Origin: Gnetum montanum
Lineage: Eukaryota > Streptophyta > Gnetopsida > Gnetales > Gnetaceae
Length of the DNA: 64,000 nt
NCBI GenBank assembly: GCA_015680685.1
Contig: MNCI01013653.1
Location: 91,353-155,352 of the forward strand
Direction of reading: 5' to 3'
The notes below the pieces were generated by a model. The model ran no database searches. It worked only from the letters and a program-made list of their open reading frames with translations, and was not told the DNA's origin. The translations under genes were made by a program, and so were the position numbers. Of the stretch, positions 22,591 to 35,289 are shown one piece after another. Numbering within the stretch: position 1 is the first letter of the stretch; the number at the start of each line of letters is the position of its first letter.

Positions 22591-23450
22591 TGATGAGTCA
22601 TCAATTGGCTACATCGACAAGGCCTCGTTGACACATCGTTTCATGTGTTGATGTGGCCTCGTTGACATAGGGTCTCTTCTTGCCTATAAATACATGCCAA
22701 CCACCATGTTTAGGAATTAATCTATCATAGTGTAGCAAAGCTTTTGCAATTTTTAGATTTGAAAGTTAGAGTATTTTCCTGAGTGCTTGTAGCAGGAAGT
22801 CATTGAGTGTATGGATCTTTATTCAAGCATTGTTGTACTTGAGCATGACAGTGTGTGTGGCAATAAATATGAGCTTTCTGATCAAACCTTGTAGCATTTT
22901 GGATATTTTAAATGTTTCTTTCATGCATTTAATGTTTTCAGCTAATTATTCCAAGTTTTCTAGTAATTAAGCTAATAAAGTAATTAAGCTAAGTAGCAAT
23001 TAAGTAAACACATAAGTACGACCACTTCAAGCATGTGTATGATGTTTGGTAATCCTGACACTGGTTAATGCTTGGTAACCCAACAACGTTATATGTGTTC
23101 AAGATGTGTATGACAAGTGGGACTAGATACTCATGTTAGGACTAGATGAATAGTAGTTAGTCCATTACATTAAAGTAGGTATTAAATTACTTTAGTCTCT
23201 ATCTTACCTATTTCAAGCACAAAAACCATAAAATATAAAATGAAAATAATCATGTGCCTTCATTACACTTAAACCATATCCTTGACCATCACAAGTGTAG
23301 TTGGGAAAACAACGAATGTCCTCAATGTAAAGTTTACTTCCTAGAGAACTAGTGCACTGAAAACTATAAAGTCCATAGAATTCGATCTAATCTTGCATGA
23401 ACGCTTTGTGATTCATATGTTTTGGCGTAGAGGTACCTCGCCACTCATCA
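22591..23450 (+). repeat. A3 5' LTR
   Basis: About 860 bp from TGATGAGTCATCAATTGG to CTCGCCACTCATCA, followed at once by a primer binding site. TATAAATA at 22,685 is the probable promoter. It matches the reverse complement of the A2 LTR throughout. Confidence 0.85.
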
Positions 23451-23470
23451 TTGGTGTCATTACTGGGGAC
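23451..23470 (+). other. A3 primer binding site
   Basis: TTGGTGTCATTACTGGGGAC. Every difference from the tRNA-Asp-complementary site is a C-to-T or G-to-A transition, as expected from cytosine methylation decay. Confidence 0.75.
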
Positions 23471-23602
23471 TCTTTTTGTTGAAATATGCATTATCTAGGA
23501 TTAGTGAACATTATTAATATTGTTGTATGCACCCCAAGGTTGACATCATTATCATATTATATAATTACAAAAGCACACTAATAATTTTATTTGCTTTACA
23601 AA

Positions 23603-26000
23603 ATGTCTTCTTCTTCTTACAGGCATGATGATGTTAAACCATTAGTCCCACAAGAATGCAAGGTGGTATATACTCATCAAGATGAGTATGTACCTAATTT
23701 CACCTTCATCCTACATTAGGACAAACAACTGTGATGGTGTGACATGGAGGGTAATGTTGTAATGCCTCTCAATCAATCTTTATAGGGATGCTACTTCAAA
23801 CTCTTGAGAAGTTAGGCATCCAAAATCTTTAAGAAGAATATGTTATGCATGACTACAACTACTGCAACTACCATACACTAAAACACAATGTACGTGAGAT
23901 CGACACCAAGAGAAGCATCATGAGGTTGTGAAAGGAAAATGGTTCACTAATCCCTTGTTCCTACTAAACCATGATGACAATGAGGTCCCTTCCATTGAGG
24001 GCTCTCAACATGAAAATTATCTACCCCTTGTTATTGGTGATGGTGGTGTGGCCCTAAATCTATGGTCCACGATCAACAATCTAGGTTCAAGGAAAGATGG
24101 TAGTCAAGGCAATGGATCAGAAAAGTGTTAAGACAATAAGAAAATTGACAAATGTGATTGTGACAACTAAAAGGGAATTGGTAGATATCATGGTGGTGGT
24201 AGTCCTCCTCCTTCTTTTCCCTTTTCATTTGCATCATCTTCTTCCTCTTCCTCTAGTTCTGAAAGACATCACAAAAGGAAGAATCGTGATGGAGGTGACC
24301 AATAGGATCACAATGAATGAAGGGGTAATAGAAGACATCATCAATGACAATGTAATCATGATGATGATGAGCGTTTATTGGTAACTCAAAGAATGCTTAG
24401 CATTGCAAAGGCAATCAAGATCCCAACTAGGCATGTGAAAGATAGTTGGATCAAGCACTTAGACATGAAAAATATCCCAAGATTTCAGGGGGGATATAAC
24501 TTTGATCCACAAAAAAATATAAAAGCTTTCCATGATCTCTATGCCTTGTAGAACATTGAAAATGATTGGAAGAAACTCAAGTTATTTCCTAAGACACTCA
24601 TTATTGAGTCAAAAAGTTTGTACCAGTCCTTGGAGCTAGAATCCATTTGTAGATGGAGTACCATGTTGAAACTATTTAATGAAAAATACTAGATGTACTC
24701 CAAAGTGTCCAATCTGAAAAGGCCAATCCAAGGTTGGAAATAGGGAATAGATGAACCCTTGGATGTTGTGACAGGAAAATATTATTCTATCTTACATTGA
24801 TGCCCTAGCCATGATTATTCTTAGAGGAAACAACTTTGCCACATCATAGGTGGGCTCAGAGTAGAAACCAGAAGAAATCTTGGGGTTTATACCCAAGGGA
24901 GATTATCTAAACTAAGAGCTAATAAGATATAGACAATGATAGAGCAAATAGAAAAAGAAGAAAATAAGTTGCAAAAAAGGGATATTATAGAAGAATATAA
25001 TAGGGATCCTTCCATCAGAAAAAGGGAGATTCAACTCTATGACAAGTAGGAATCACCACTCAATGAAGTAGTGAATAGGAAAACTTTGTCCATTAAAAAA
25101 TCCATTTCTAATATTTCAACAAAGGTTGATAAACTATGGGACTCTTTGGATGATAATTTCTAAATTTCTATGAAGATTGCTAAAGAATCTAAAGATCAAA
25201 ATAGTGATTGTGATCATAAGAGGTGAAAAGAAGTTGAACATGCATACTAGAGAGGTAAGGACAAAGTCTCTACAGTAGAAAACATTGTGGAGACAAACTT
25301 CAAAGATGATGGTGGATGTGGCATTTGTTAATATAACCATCCTAAAGGATGTTGCTTTGTGGTGTTACACTTACAATAGTCTGGGGTGTACATGGTCAAT
25401 CTGTGACTAGTAAGGAAGCAAGCATCTAGATGGTTACCTTACCCTCAAGGAAATACAAGTAGTTCCACCAACAACAATAAGCCTACTATCCAAGTGGAAC
25501 TCCCCCACAACTGTATAAGTAATACCAATAGTGGCACGAACCACAGTCATGGAGAATGCCACTGCCAAGAAAGTAGTACCCTTATAGGCAATCAGATACA
25601 TATGGATACTATGTTAAGTAGCCTATTTCTCCATCAAGCTCTACAAGCCACTTCTCATTCTAGCATAACTATTACCCTCTATAGTATCATTGAACTCATT
25701 CACCAGATACTCAAGAGGAGCACCCATATCCATACCATCCTCTACATCTATCTGTACACATCCTCAACCTAGTTACCCCCTGCTCAATCCATGTAGGACA
25801 AAATTCTTCCACAATCACAACAATAAAATGTTACAAGGGCCGTACATATATAACTAGCCTTCCATCCAAGTGTTTTGCACAATCAATCTAGGAAATGACC
25901 ATTTTTCCAACCCAACAATCCTCCCAAACCTTTACCACCTAATACAACTGGTCATCCTATATCCTTAAGACCTTCATTCTCTACATCAAACACATATGAG
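23603..26000 (+). pseudogene. A3 gag polyprotein
   Basis: Begins MSSSSYRHDD, then CKVVYTHQDEYVPNFTFILH as in A1 and A2. The gag domain lies at about 24,480-24,960 (KSLYQSLELES, RWSTMLKLFNEKY, IQGWK). The zinc-knuckle-like NHPKGCC is near 25,335, and a Pro/Thr/Ser-rich tail follows. Stops replace tryptophan at many sites (for example at QGWK and in NHPKGCC-flanking sequence), plus frameshifts. It is the most decayed of the three Athila-like gags. Confidence 0.8.
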
Positions 26001-26029
26001 AGCCCTTCAAACCAAACATTACCTCAAAT

Positions 26030-26401
26030 CTGCACTACAAATGTTAACTCATGTTGTTTCCTATTGGATAAAGGTTTACAACCTTCCCATGAAAAGATAT
26101 GATTTGGGAAGTCCTCTTATTTAGTTATAGATTGTTGGACATGAGCCATGCAAAGCTCTTTTAAATTCCAATTTTGGTGTCAATCTCATCTTCCTATGAC
26201 ATGTACAAGGCCTAGAGCCTACTACCTCTCACGAAGAGCAACATAAGTTTGGAATTGGTAGATTAGTCAATCACTATTCATTTGGGGCTAGTGAAGGACA
26301 TTATAACCATAGTTTATGAGTGGTCCTATCCTACCAATTTTCTAGTGATCAATGTCGAAAACTACAAAGGCAACTTCCCCATCATTATGGGAAGGGATTG
26401 G
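26030..26401 (+). pseudogene. A3 aspartic protease, truncated by B1
   Basis: The C-terminal protease block YPTNFLVINVENYKGNFPII followed by MGRDW is readable at 26,310-26,401 and aligns with A1 and A2. The frame is cut at the point where B1 starts. Confidence 0.7.
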
Positions 26402-27400
26402 TGAAACAACATTAATTCCAAACTAAAACATCTCAACTACAAATTTTTCTAAGTGTTGGGAGTACACTCTCCACTACCTCAGTTCATAGTCAACCTCTCG
26501 TGGATAGTGTAGTCAACATGAAGGCCAATTTTGTAATTTTTTCAAAGTGTTAGCACAAAGCTAATCACTACAAATTTTTTTCAAGTGATGAGATAATTCT
26601 CTCCACTACCCTAGAGTCTAGTTAGCCTCCAGTGGAGAGAGTACTTAGCACATAGCCATTTTTTCCGAATTTTTCTAAGTTTGAGACTACGTTCTCTCCC
26701 AGTACAAAGTGTAGTCAAGCATAGTCAACTAGAATAGCCTCTAGGAGCCTTCACAATGTAGCATCAGCACTTAGCTAAGCTCCAACTCATCCTTGGCAAG
26801 CATAGTTAGCAAAAATGCTATTTTTTGTACCTCCTTTTGGTCCTAAGATTATAATTATGCTCAACCCCATAGTGGAGAGCATAATCTTGAAGCATAGTCT
26901 CCAAAATTACATTTTTTTAGGTACCCTACGGTCTATTTAGAACACACATGTAGTTGGTAATGTAGTCATCAGCTCATAGTCTCACAAAGTCTAGCAGAGC
27001 ATAGCAAAGTGCAATACCACAAGCCCAGTGAAGAGTGTAGTTGGGTGACAACGTAGTCCCAACCATCCCCTCTACCATGTGGTGGGCATCCCACATCTTC
27101 CACTAATCCTAGGCATATAAATACTCTCATCCTCAACATTTTCAGGTTTGGCAATTTTGGGTTGGCAAATCAAAGAGTTGATGAACTAAAGGCATTTCAG
27201 TAAACCAAAGAGAGGCAAATTTTTAGAGCACTATAATCCACTAGAGCATTGCAGCCAATGGAACACCATAGTGGCCAACCTGACAAATGCAGACACCCCC
27301 AAGACTATGACTACATTATCCATTATGCTTGTTGTACATCATGTACCTTCTAACCCCCTTTGGTATTAACTACACTCAACCCCATTTTGGATGGTGTTTC

Positions 27401-27450
<50 letters not shown>

Positions 27451-27797
27451 TTTTAGCATTTTATTTGCATTTTCTACTATTTCACTACATAACCATGCTT
27501 AAAAATATGCTTGGGTGGTAGACTTCACATGGTGGCACCATCATTTTTGCCAAAACTATTGACTACAATTGACCTTGTTAACACCGTTGACACCACTTGA
27601 ACACTTAGCATCATTTAGCATTAACATTGTAGCTAACCATGCTACACCTCCGCTACATTTGGTAAGTCCTTGTTCAATTGGCTAGATCATTCAGGGCACC
27701 CCATCTTTGCATCCAGTAGGCCCTTATATAGACTTGGGATTAGGCTATGTTCTCATGAACATTGGTGTTCTAGCTATCAACATTTTGGGTTGTTACA
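26402..27797 (+). repeat. B1 5' LTR (Tat-like)
   Basis: Starts TGAAACAACATTAATTCC, the same terminus as the B2 LTRs (TGAAACACCACTAAATT), and ends TTGTTACA. TATAAATA at 27,116 lies 687 bp before the primer site. The U3 part (26,440-27,000) holds diverged repeats with TAGTGTAGTCAAC and CTCCACTACC. A TC microsatellite lies within it at 27,404. Confidence 0.75.
27404..27446 (+). repeat. (TC)n microsatellite
   Basis: Uninterrupted TC dinucleotide run of about 21 units inside the B1 LTR. Confidence 0.95.
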
Positions 27798-27802
27798 ATT
27801 TC

Positions 27803-27821
27803 TAGTGCTAGAAGAAGGGCC
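27803..27821 (+). other. B1 primer binding site
   Basis: TAGTGCTAGAAGAAGGGCC, three to five bases after the LTR end. B2 (TGGCTCTAGAAGGAGGGCC) and B3 (TGGTACTAGAAGGAGGATC) have the same site. The shared form starts TGG, as needed for a tRNA CCA end; the tRNA itself is not assigned. Confidence 0.65.
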
Positions 27822-28213
27822 AAACATCTATTTTTTAAAAACTATATTGTGGTTGTTTTAGAAGCTCTCTACACCATAGTTGTCCTTGATCCATCGATGT
27901 AGATTGGACCCTATAGTTGGTACTCCTAAGACACTGCATAGAAACCCTAATTTTCACTTCTTTCCACTATTTTGCTAAGTTTTCATTATCTTCAATTCAA
28001 GCATAGTTGTCTCTAATGTAGATACCACAGTTAGCTCTCTATCATGGAGAGCGTAGTTAGCACTTCACAGTGGAGAGTATAGTCAACATAGATAGTGTAG
28101 TCAACTCTCTATAGTGGAAAGCATAGTGAGTGGTATCAACTAAGACAAAGTTAGTTTTAGCTTGATCCACTATATTTTGTAGCTAGCAACCTCTGTAGTT
28201 TCCCTTTACAACC

Positions 28214-30340
28214 ATGAACTCAGAGCAAACTTTGGTGTTAGTTTCAAATGTACATGATATCTTGCCTATCCAACAAAATACTAGGATTGACAACCTTGCA
28301 AATCTTGTGATGGCCAGGCCAAGCAAATCCCTTAGGCTACATGGCTAAGACTTAGAGTATGCAACACTCAACAATAAGCAATAAAAATTTATATGTGCAA
28401 AGCTTCAAGTAGGGTTACCTAGAGATCACCTTAACATGGAGGAAAAATGGAACTTTGAATTAATCCACCAAGATGGATAGGAGTATATCCCTTCCTCATT
28501 TGACATCATCTCACTCACAGAGTTCCACCACTAGTTATTATCCTAGCTCATCCAAGCAGGTGAGTGCAATGTGGAAACTGACTATGAGGAAGGATTATGA
28601 GAGGAAGAGGAAGATTTTGAAGCTTGCTCCAAACATGAAGCCCCCTTCCACACCATTTTCCTATAAGAAATCCCTAGTTTGGCCCCTACTCAGTTTAGTT
28701 CACCTATCCTCCTTGAGATAGTCATAACACTGAGATCACCTTCCAGCTCCATTATGTTTAGATCTACATCTTTAGTGGCAACCCATCAGATTCAATACAT
28801 GAATTATGACATAACAACTTCCTTCAACTTGCCCTTTGTGGCATCATCTCAACCTATCCAGTCATCTTTGCCAACAAAAATCATGCCAACTCAGCCATAT
28901 GTTCATGCAGGACCTATTTCTAAGCCACAAATGACTCAATCATCCTATGTCTTTCCTGTTTCATTGACACCTTTGATGTCACTCCAACCCACGTGTGTGT
29001 GGCTTGCCCCAATCACTATCCTTATAACATAGCTAATGCATTAAGAAACTTGTGTAGTTTCACAACCTATGACTAGGTCATGGGCCACACAACTAGCATA
29101 GTAGATAATGCAACCAATGCAACCATTTGGAGAATCCCAAAATTTAGACTAGGCATTCCAACTAATCCAAACCTTGATAGAAGAGATGAAGCCACTCAAA
29201 TCCACCTCCTCTAAAATTGTCAAATTGGTAGACTTTGACTAGGATGACCCCATAAGTCTTATGGTTCCACCGCTAACTCTACTAGCTAGGGTCCCACTAC
29301 CTCAATTCACCAAAAACAATGGCGAGGAAGACCCCAATGTGCATCTAGTCATGTTTAGATCTATGTGCCTACTAATTTAGGCATGGATGCATTCCATCAC
29401 ATGCGTTATCTCTATTTCATTGACTAGAAAAGCATTAGACTGCTACCGTGCATTGTCCAGGGGCTCTATCTCCTCTCTAGAAGACCTCTTGAGCTAGTTC
29501 ATGACATGATTCAAGTACAAATTGAAGTTGGAAGCAACCTTGGACTAGCTAACGTAGGTCAAAAAAGGCCATCTAAAACCCATGAAAAAATTCATCTAAT
29601 GATGGAATATCTCATTAAATTAAATACAAGAACCCATAGTGAAGGTACATCTCTTAGCTATTTTCAAGGACATAGTTAATGACTTTATAAAGTTGAAGTT
29701 GAACTACTTAGGCCTACAATGCCTAAGCTAGGCCTTCACATAAACCAAGAGCATAGAGGATGCAATAGAAGCTAGTAAGGACCTAGCCTATGTGGCCTAC
29801 AAGAAATAGCACATGAGGAGAGATATGAACAAGGGAAAACAAACTACAATAGTGGAAAAAATAGCCAAAGAGGCTAAGGAAACCAACTAGTGGCTAATAG
29901 CTAGGCTGCCTAAAGCCCTAGCCAACAACAAAGATACCCAAGTTAGTGCCAAGGTAACCAACCCACCTACTTATGTATTTCCTAGGATGAAAGTTGATCA
30001 AAGGCGTAACTTTGAGTGCATGGATCACTACAGGTGAACCCCATTCCCACTGAAGCCCTTAGAGCTATTGGAACAACTATTAAACGTTAGGTGCATCTAA
30101 TATAAGAAAATGTCTAAGGATTCCCATAAAAGACATGATAGATACTGCGAGGTAATCAAAAACCATGCCTTGGTGGCACCAAATGAGCCCCCAATTCCAA
30201 AACATTTTAGGCTAGATCAGTTCTGCCATTATCACTAGTTTTTTTTATCATAGCATGGACTTTTTCCTAGCTTTGCAAGATGATCTACAAAAGATGATTG
30301 ATTGAGGTGAACTAGTCATTGATGCTAAAAATCCAATCAG
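28214..30340 (+). pseudogene. B1 gag polyprotein (Tat-like)
   Basis: Aligned with the B2 and B3 gags. The block PLPQFTKNNGEEDPNVHLV is near 29,300, then LTRKALDCYRALSRG near 29,430, and FIKLKLNYLGL further on: the Retrotrans_gag pattern of Tat-clade elements. The zinc-binding-like motif (Cys-x2-His...Gly-His...Cys in relatives) survives only as FCHYH near 30,225. It has many stops and at least two frameshifts and is more decayed than B2. Confidence 0.75.
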
Positions 30341-31436
30341 GCCATAGAACCAATCCATGAGGGTGTACAATGATCCTCTAAATGTGGATGATGCTAACTA
30401 CATCATAAATGCTATGTGCAATGGTCATTCATGGTCCAAATGCCCTTTGGTAGTGCAAGGGTTCCCTCAGCCCCCATAGGATTGAGGCCCCTTTTTCTTG
30501 TCAGAGTGCCACCTCAAGCACCCACAACACCCTTTGTGATTAGGGCCCCACATCATGTTGGAAAAATAATAGTTCAACCACTAAGGTGCCATAACATGCT
30601 AACTCTTCATATTTCCAAAGCCCAATGGTAGCTAATGCATCGATCCCTTCCTATCCAAGGGTCAATCGTACTAGCAACATTAGTAGACCCTCTAGGTGCC
30701 AACTTGGTAGACCTAAGGAATGTCTTATAGATAGAATGATTAGGCAACATCAAGATCAAAGATTGCTTGGTCCACTAAAGTTGGTCCCTATATCTGCAAT
30801 TCCCATGGCCAACAACCAACAAATTGTAATCAAGCACTAAGGCCCCTGCATAGACTAAGCTAACAAAGGCCAAGTTGCCTCCACAAGAAATTTGTCTCTT
30901 AGGACACATAAAGAAAGTCAGAGCCAACAAAAACATGGCCAATGGCAATGACTTCATGGATGAATTAGCCCAAGTCAAGTAATCACTCAAGAAAAAAAAA
31001 TACAATACTAAGATTGGATGACCTAATCATGACCTCATCTACCCACTGCAAAGCATTGGTGCAAATGTTGACCTTCATTCCTATGAAGAACATCCTTGCA
31101 CATGAGAACCACATCCATGTAGTGATGTTACCCCCTTCTCCCTAGAAATTTATTCCCACTTCCCTAGCATTTCATGATGAGGCAATTAAGGTCAATCTTG
31201 AGAAGGGTGAGGTCATAATGGCTACAATGATTATTACCATATGCATTGGGTAATGCAAGATTTGTAGGGTGCATGTTGATGATGGAGCCACAAAAAATGT
31301 AATACCATACATCATCATTAATAATTTAAGCCTCATAGACCTAGCCAGGACAACAAAAATCACATGTCTAAAATCCTTCAATGGATCATGTGTCATTGTC
31401 AGGGGCACAGTCACCATAGCTTTTGTAGCAGGGAAG
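30340..31436 (+). pseudogene. B1 protease and preceding linker, truncated by B4
   Basis: A linker with PPQAPTTPFVIRAP-type proline-rich repeats is followed by the retropepsin: VHVDDGATKNVIPY near 31,270 and TKITCLKSFNGSCVIVRGTV. The catalytic triplet is D-D-G; B3 has the same and B2 has D-N-G. The frame matches B2 up to the point before EQFP, where the B4 LTR begins at 31,437. Confidence 0.75.
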
Positions 31437-33104
31437 TGTAGTGACCAAAAACATCAATGGCTAGAATGGTCACGTTGAGGGGTCCGAAACCATGGTACAA
31501 TCCTAATCCTTCCCCCATCTAAAGGGCCATCATTGGAGGGGAAAAATGGAGGTGGAGTACCTAGGATGATCTTGTCAATTGAATTGGGACTTACAAAGTG
31601 TTTCGATGAATGGATTCTAGGGGTATTCATGGTGTTTTCAGTGGTTTCAGGGTCAACTATGCCCAAGTGTAGTGAGGTTTCTTGGTGCAAGAACATTAGT
31701 GCAAATGTGAAAATACATGCAATATAGAAAAAAATTCAAGTGTAATGCTAAATGACAAGGAAAATGCTTGAAAATGTAAAGGAGTTTGAGACAGGAAGAA
31801 TGGCACCATCCCAAATGGGGGGAGCATAGCAATTACAAAGGAGAGGTGAGGAGGTACACAATGTACAAATAGGCATAGTAGGTAGTGTAGTCATAGTGTC
31901 TAGGGTGTACGAACTATAAAAAATAATGTTTTCCATGAATTCTAAGCCTACTGGGTTGACTATCATGGTGTCTTGTGGACTATAGTATGGGAAGGTGTTG
32001 CCAATATGCAAACTATTCTATGGATGTAGGGTGCTCCAAATGCCTCAAATGCCAAAATGATGCTTAGATTTTACTAGCCATGCTTTTGATTTTTCCCACC
32101 AAGTGCTTCAAAATTCCAACCACTAAATGAAATTACCAACTCGTAATTGTGAAATGCAGGGATATTTATAGGGTTAGGGTTGACATGAAATGCGGATCAA
32201 GTGTCACATGGTAAAAGGGGTAGTTGAGGCTATGCTAATCCAACTACGCTTTCACTAGAGCAACTGGTGATATGCATTGATGTATTCCAATGGACCCCAA
32301 GAGACTATCAGACCATGACTAAATTTTCATGATTGCATGTGCTAGAGTCAAAAAGACTGTGATATAGCTACAAATAGTGCAAAATAATTCAATTTGGAGG
32401 CTATGCTTTGAGACTCTGATCTCCCCTCTTTCAAGTCGATTCAAGCATAGGTATAATTTTTGGATAAATGGGAGGTGCAAAAGAAATGCAAATTGCTAAT
32501 CTTGCTTGCCAAAGAAGTGCTAGAGCTAAGATGGAGGCTAGTGTTGAGTTCTAGAAGATTTTGAAGGCTATCTTGCATTTCTATGCTAGCTACGCTTTGG
32601 AGTGTAGTCCAATAGTTAAGAAAATTCTGCAAAAATTGAACTCCAGTGCTAGCTATGCTCTCAAGAATAGCAAGAAAAAGTGAGAGCATAGCATTGACAC
32701 TTAGAAAAAATTAGTAAAAATTATAGTTCTAATCTAGGTTACACTGGCTATGCTCTAGAGCATAGCAGAAGGGATAGCCTCAGGAGTTAGAAAATATGCC
32801 AACATGTTTCTTCCATTTTGAGCTAGCTTAATAGCTCTTGGCTTGACACTTAGGCAAACTACATTTTGAGCAAAGCAGGGAGAATCAAAGCATAAAAAAA
32901 CACTTAGAAAATTTTTTGCAACTAGTATTGACACTTTGAAAATTTTGTAAATCTAGCTATATATTACATGCTATGCTAACTATGGTCTAGGGCATAGTCC
33001 CAGTAGTGGAAGCATGGACCAAACACTTAAAAAAATTTATCCCATGTTGACACTTAGATAAATTTTCCATTGACATGTTGTTGCCTAAATTTTGTGGTGT
33101 TTCA
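31437..33104 (-). repeat. B4 3' LTR (Tat-like)
   Basis: On the minus strand it starts TGAAACACCACAAAATTT (at 33,104) and ends with the complement of TGTAGTGACCAAAAACATCA (31,437). That end matches the complement of the B3 LTR end near 49,373. TATAAATATC is at 32,170. The U3 part (32,230-33,050) carries repeated GCTATGCT-type palindromes, including a perfect 20-bp palindrome at 32,747-32,766. Confidence 0.8.
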
Positions 33105-33118
33105 TTTTCCCCTCTTTG
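33105..33118 (-). other. B4 polypurine tract
   Basis: Minus strand CAAAGAGGGGAAAA directly precedes the LTR start TGAAACACC. B2 has AAAGAGGGGCCAA at the same place. This primes plus-strand DNA synthesis in LTR retrotransposons. Confidence 0.75.
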
Positions 33119-34690
33119 TTCACATTTGGAGGAGTGTTCTAAGAGATGTCGATAAAGAACTCAAAACACCTTAGTAGTCATGACACCAACCTTGCTTGTC
33201 AGTACTCAGTTAGAGGATGCTCTGTTGGGCTTGACAATGCTAAAGGTAATGGTATGTTGAAGGTAATGGATGTAGGGAATTGGCTTGGGATAGCAAGGGA
33301 GGAGTGAGATGCAAATGATGTGTCATGTTGCAAGATGTAGAATCAGCATAACTAACCATGATTGTAGCACTAGGATGGATTATTACTGAAATGATGAACT
33401 CTCATCAAAATGCTTGTGAGAAAGCCATTGTCCATAGTACTAGAATGGCTTACCCCTAATGTGTTGACCTCTCGTTAGAGTGCTTATGAGAAGGTCAATG
33501 CAAATTCAGGATTGGACTGGTTGTGAAATTGCATGTTTGCTAAATTCTACTTGGGAACATGTTTTATTCCTTTTTCCTTTTTTTGAGTTTTATGCTTTTT
33601 CTTTGTGAAATGCTAGCTAAAACATTCTTATCATTAAGAAGACTACATGCTGCTCGATGGGCTTTGCTTAGAGGCAACCATATCGCATCTATAGGATAGG
33701 TGTTTTTTCCTCAAGATGAGTTGCATTACATCCACTTGGACTTTGACTAGCCCATAGAGGCTCCCCATGGGATGTGTTGTGTTATGTCCATCATGGGTTC
33801 TGTGGTCAACTAAAATAAGGGTGCCATGTGCATCAAAGAATCTTGTAGAGAAGGTGGAGAAAATGTAAGGTAAAGGGGTAAATGTGAGTAGACTATAGTA
33901 GGGTAATAGGGATGTGCACTCTTGAGTGGCTTGGTGAGTCCAACTAGGCACATCAAAGTAATGTGATGACTTGTTGCTATGATGAAACACATCTCTATAT
34001 GACCACCTCTAGGGCTTTGTTCTACGAAAAAAATGTAGAGAAAACAAGAGAACAACCATACCAAATGAGATAAGAGTGAACTGCTAGTTGTAAGGGTGTT
34101 GCAAGTGCCATGAGTGCTAGACTAGTTTCAAGAGCTTACAGTGCCAAAGATGGAAGGGCAATGTAGGTGATAAAGACAAAAGGCTACAAAATCTCCAACA
34201 AAAACACCAAAAATGAGCAAGGTGGCCAAGGGTGATGGCGATGTAGGTGTTCAAAACTTCACACCAAGGATAGGAGCTTGGAAATCTAGCAAAATGGTGG
34301 AGAGCTAGGATGCTAAACATACTTTCAAACCTAGGAAATGGTGAGGTTTGGAGGATGGTAGTAAGGTGGTTCGGCCATAGTACTACTGGTACTCTAGCAG
34401 GTGGTTTTGGTAGTGAGAGCTCCAATCAATAATGAAATAACCAAGGTCAGTAATGTTGTTTGCATGACCCAGGGTTGGTACTACTAGTGATGATGGTAGG
34501 AGCTCTGGAAGGTTAGCAAAATGGCCGAGGGCATCTCTAGAGGATCATCAAAATGCTAAGGATGATAATGCTACAAATGTTCTAGAGGTCTCTTTCTTAA
34601 CAATGTGAATTCCATTTTAAAACTACAACGTCCCATCCCATCCTACCCACAAGGTTTGGGTAGATGATAGAGGATCGAAAGTATTCATGC
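33119..34690 (-). other. B4 3' untranslated sequence
   Basis: No domain is recognisable in either strand. Short frames such as 34,117-34,425 (minus) have no supporting homology within the window. It is placed as 3' untranslated sequence because it lies between integrase plus repeats and the PPT. Confidence 0.4.
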
Positions 34691-35260
34691 TTGCTTATCT
34701 ATAGAATAGTGCATGTTGAGCCATGTGTGCAAAAATGCGAACCTAGTTTAAGGTCTTGGTAGACCACATGTTATGCTAGTTTAGGGTCTTATTAGATCAT
34801 GAACCCAATTTAAGGTCCTAGTAGACTGTGATGTGCTAATTTATAGTCTTAGCAAACTACTATGTACTAGTTTAACATCATAGCAAACGATAGATATTGT
34901 GCTAGTTTAATGTTATGATGCAAGGAAAAGTTGTGCCAATTTAGCATCAAAGCGGATCTGCTATGGGTGGCATTTTTTAGCATCATGGTCCAAGGATGAG
35001 TTATGCCAATTTAGCATCATAGCAGATGTGCTATAGTTGTCAGCTTTTAGCATCATGACCCAAGGACAAGCCATGTCATTTTATAGTCATAGTAGACTAT
35101 CTATGCTAGTTTAACATTGTAGTGGATGCTCTATGCTATTTTAATATCATAGTAGACATTTTGTGCCAGTTTAACATTGTAGCGAATGCTTTGTGCTAGT
35201 TTAACATTGTAGCAGATGCTTTGTGCTAGTTTAATATCATAGCAGATGCATGCTTACCTT
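34690..35260 (-). repeat. B4 3'-UTR minisatellite, about 30-bp unit
   Basis: At least a dozen degenerate units. In minus orientation they contain GCTATGATGCTAAACTGGCA or ATGTTAAACTAGCACAAAGC. The TTAAACTGGCA core recurs in B2 (45,540-45,930) and B3 (59,760-60,010). Confidence 0.8.
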
Positions 35261-35289
35261 ACTATGTCATTGATGTGGCATTGTGTACT

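Larger units (their letters stand above)
22591..26401 (+). mobile_element. A3: Athila-like element, 5' half
   Basis: LTR, PBS, gag and protease on the plus strand. It ends abruptly at 26,401, in the protease codons for GRDW, where the Tat-like LTR of B1 begins (TGAAACAAC at 26,402). No continuing RT of this element is identified further right, so the rest was lost or lies outside the window. Confidence 0.8.

Noticed and set aside
31437-32011. Minus-strand frames at 31,454-31,696 and 31,748-32,011 as genes
   Set aside because: They fall within the R/U5 part of the B4 LTR and have no counterpart in B1, B2 or B3.
34117-34425. 102-codon minus-strand frame
   Set aside because: No domain and no relative in the other elements; lies in the 3' untranslated part of B4.
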